Below, one piece after another: positions 5,285-5,730 of a stretch of DNA of 5,730 bases; positions within the stretch are counted from its first letter, which is position 1; each line of letters opens with the position of its first letter. The stretch covers positions 1-5,730 of the forward strand of contig JBEBXQ010000194.1 of assembly GCA_040391535.1 (NCBI GenBank), given 5' to 3'. The position numbers and the translations under genes are program-made. This DNA comes from JBEBXQ01 sp040391535. Its GTDB lineage: Bacteria > Bacteroidota > Bacteroidia > Cytophagales > Spirosomataceae. The notes under the pieces are model-generated. The model had not been told where the DNA came from. It made no database searches and saw only the letters and a program-made list of their open reading frames with translations.

Positions 5285-5730
5285 ATGAAATTGAGTTTTA
5301 TATTTTACCTGATTTTATTTGCGATAGCACCCTCTTTTGTGTTGTACGGACAGCCTGAGAAAGGGAGAAGTTATTTTGAACGCCTTTTAACTGCACAGGA
5401 TGAATACCGGTTAGCCCTTGCCAGCGGTGATTCTGCTGAAATAGCCGAGTGGAGTTACATTCTGGGGAAGCGTTTTATGACCCTCGATAATCAGTTTTAT
5501 GCCAAACGCTATTTTCTGCAGGCATTGCGCATCCGCCAGTCACACGGATCTCCGCTGGACATCGGAAAAGTTTATGCACAGCTGTGCCATCAGGCTTTTT
5601 ATCTTAACCAATTGAATGAGGCGGAACAGTATGCCCGGTTGGGGTTTTCTTATCTGACAGAGTCGGGTCAGCCTCCGGAAATGGTAACAGCATACGGTCT
5701 GCTGCGTGATATTCATTTTTATGGACTTTT
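5285..5730 (+). CDS. Secreted TPR-repeat protein, 5' part only (runs off the window)
   Basis: The frame opens at ATG 5285 and continues without a stop to the window end, giving 148 codons plus two bases. An in-frame TGA at 5207-5209 bounds it upstream, and no earlier ATG is available. The product begins with a signal peptide (MKLSFIFYLILFAIAPSFVLYG), likely cleaved after G22 to leave Gln at +1. The rest is helical with tetratricopeptide features: EIAEWSYILGKRF...FYAKRYFLQALRIRQ (about 52-84) and IGKVYAQLCHQAFYLNQLNEAEQYARLGFSYL (about 92-124), then the start of another repeat. In Bacteroidota, exported TPR arrays of this kind often precede a membrane segment and a histidine kinase, LuxR or other signalling output. 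That would make this a sensor, but the C-terminal part is outside the window. TPR assignment is good; sensor role is inference. Confidence 0.85.
   Translation, partial: MKLSFIFYLILFAIAPSFVLYGQPEKGRSYFERLLTAQDEYRLALASGDSAEIAEWSYILGKRFMTLDNQFYAKRYFLQALRIRQSHGSPLDIGKVYAQLCHQAFYLNQLNEAEQYARLGFSYLTESGQPPEMVTAYGLLRDIHFYGL

Overview
The window looks like a chromosomal segment of a member of the Bacteroidota (Cytophagales/Sphingobacteriales/Chitinophagales-like; genus not resolved). The evidence is moderate GC content, export signals in which the mature protein would start with Gln, near absence of Shine-Dalgarno sequences with A/T-rich leaders in front of ATG, and a secreted TPR protein of a kind common in this phylum. 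All four main genes are on the + strand, and every one carries an N-terminal export signal, so this is a cell-envelope/secretion locus.

Layout. 1-211: A/T-rich leader with a tandem direct repeat (134-156) that could be a regulator site. 212-1717: complete tyrosinase/polyphenol oxidase with a binuclear copper core plus two extra C-terminal domains that resemble the DWL and KFDV domains of plant polyphenol oxidases; the second carries a His-rich loop. 1748-1780: a strong intrinsic terminator closes this unit. 1909-2718: secreted beta-propeller protein of unknown function, overlapping by one base (TAATG) with 2718-4913, a secreted tandem alpha/beta hydrolase related to acetylxylan esterases. Its N-terminal domain has a full Ser-Asp-His triad, while its C-terminal domain has lost the nucleophile. 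4914-5284: a 371-base gap with a weak 57-codon minus-strand frame, an A-tract block, a possible promoter and a GTGAC/GTCAC inverted repeat. 5285 to the window end: the 5' part of a secreted TPR protein, possibly a sensor, cut by the window edge.

How the genes may work together. The propeller and hydrolase are almost certainly co-translated and both exported, so they probably act on the same extracytoplasmic substrate. The tyrosinase is a separate transcription unit. A shared theme of phenolic or plant-polymer modification (phenol oxidation plus ester cleavage) is attractive but is inference only. I see no mobile element, CRISPR array, tRNA or rRNA, and no clear new multi-gene system. The most distinctive item is the plant-type domain layout and unusual CuA spacing of the tyrosinase.
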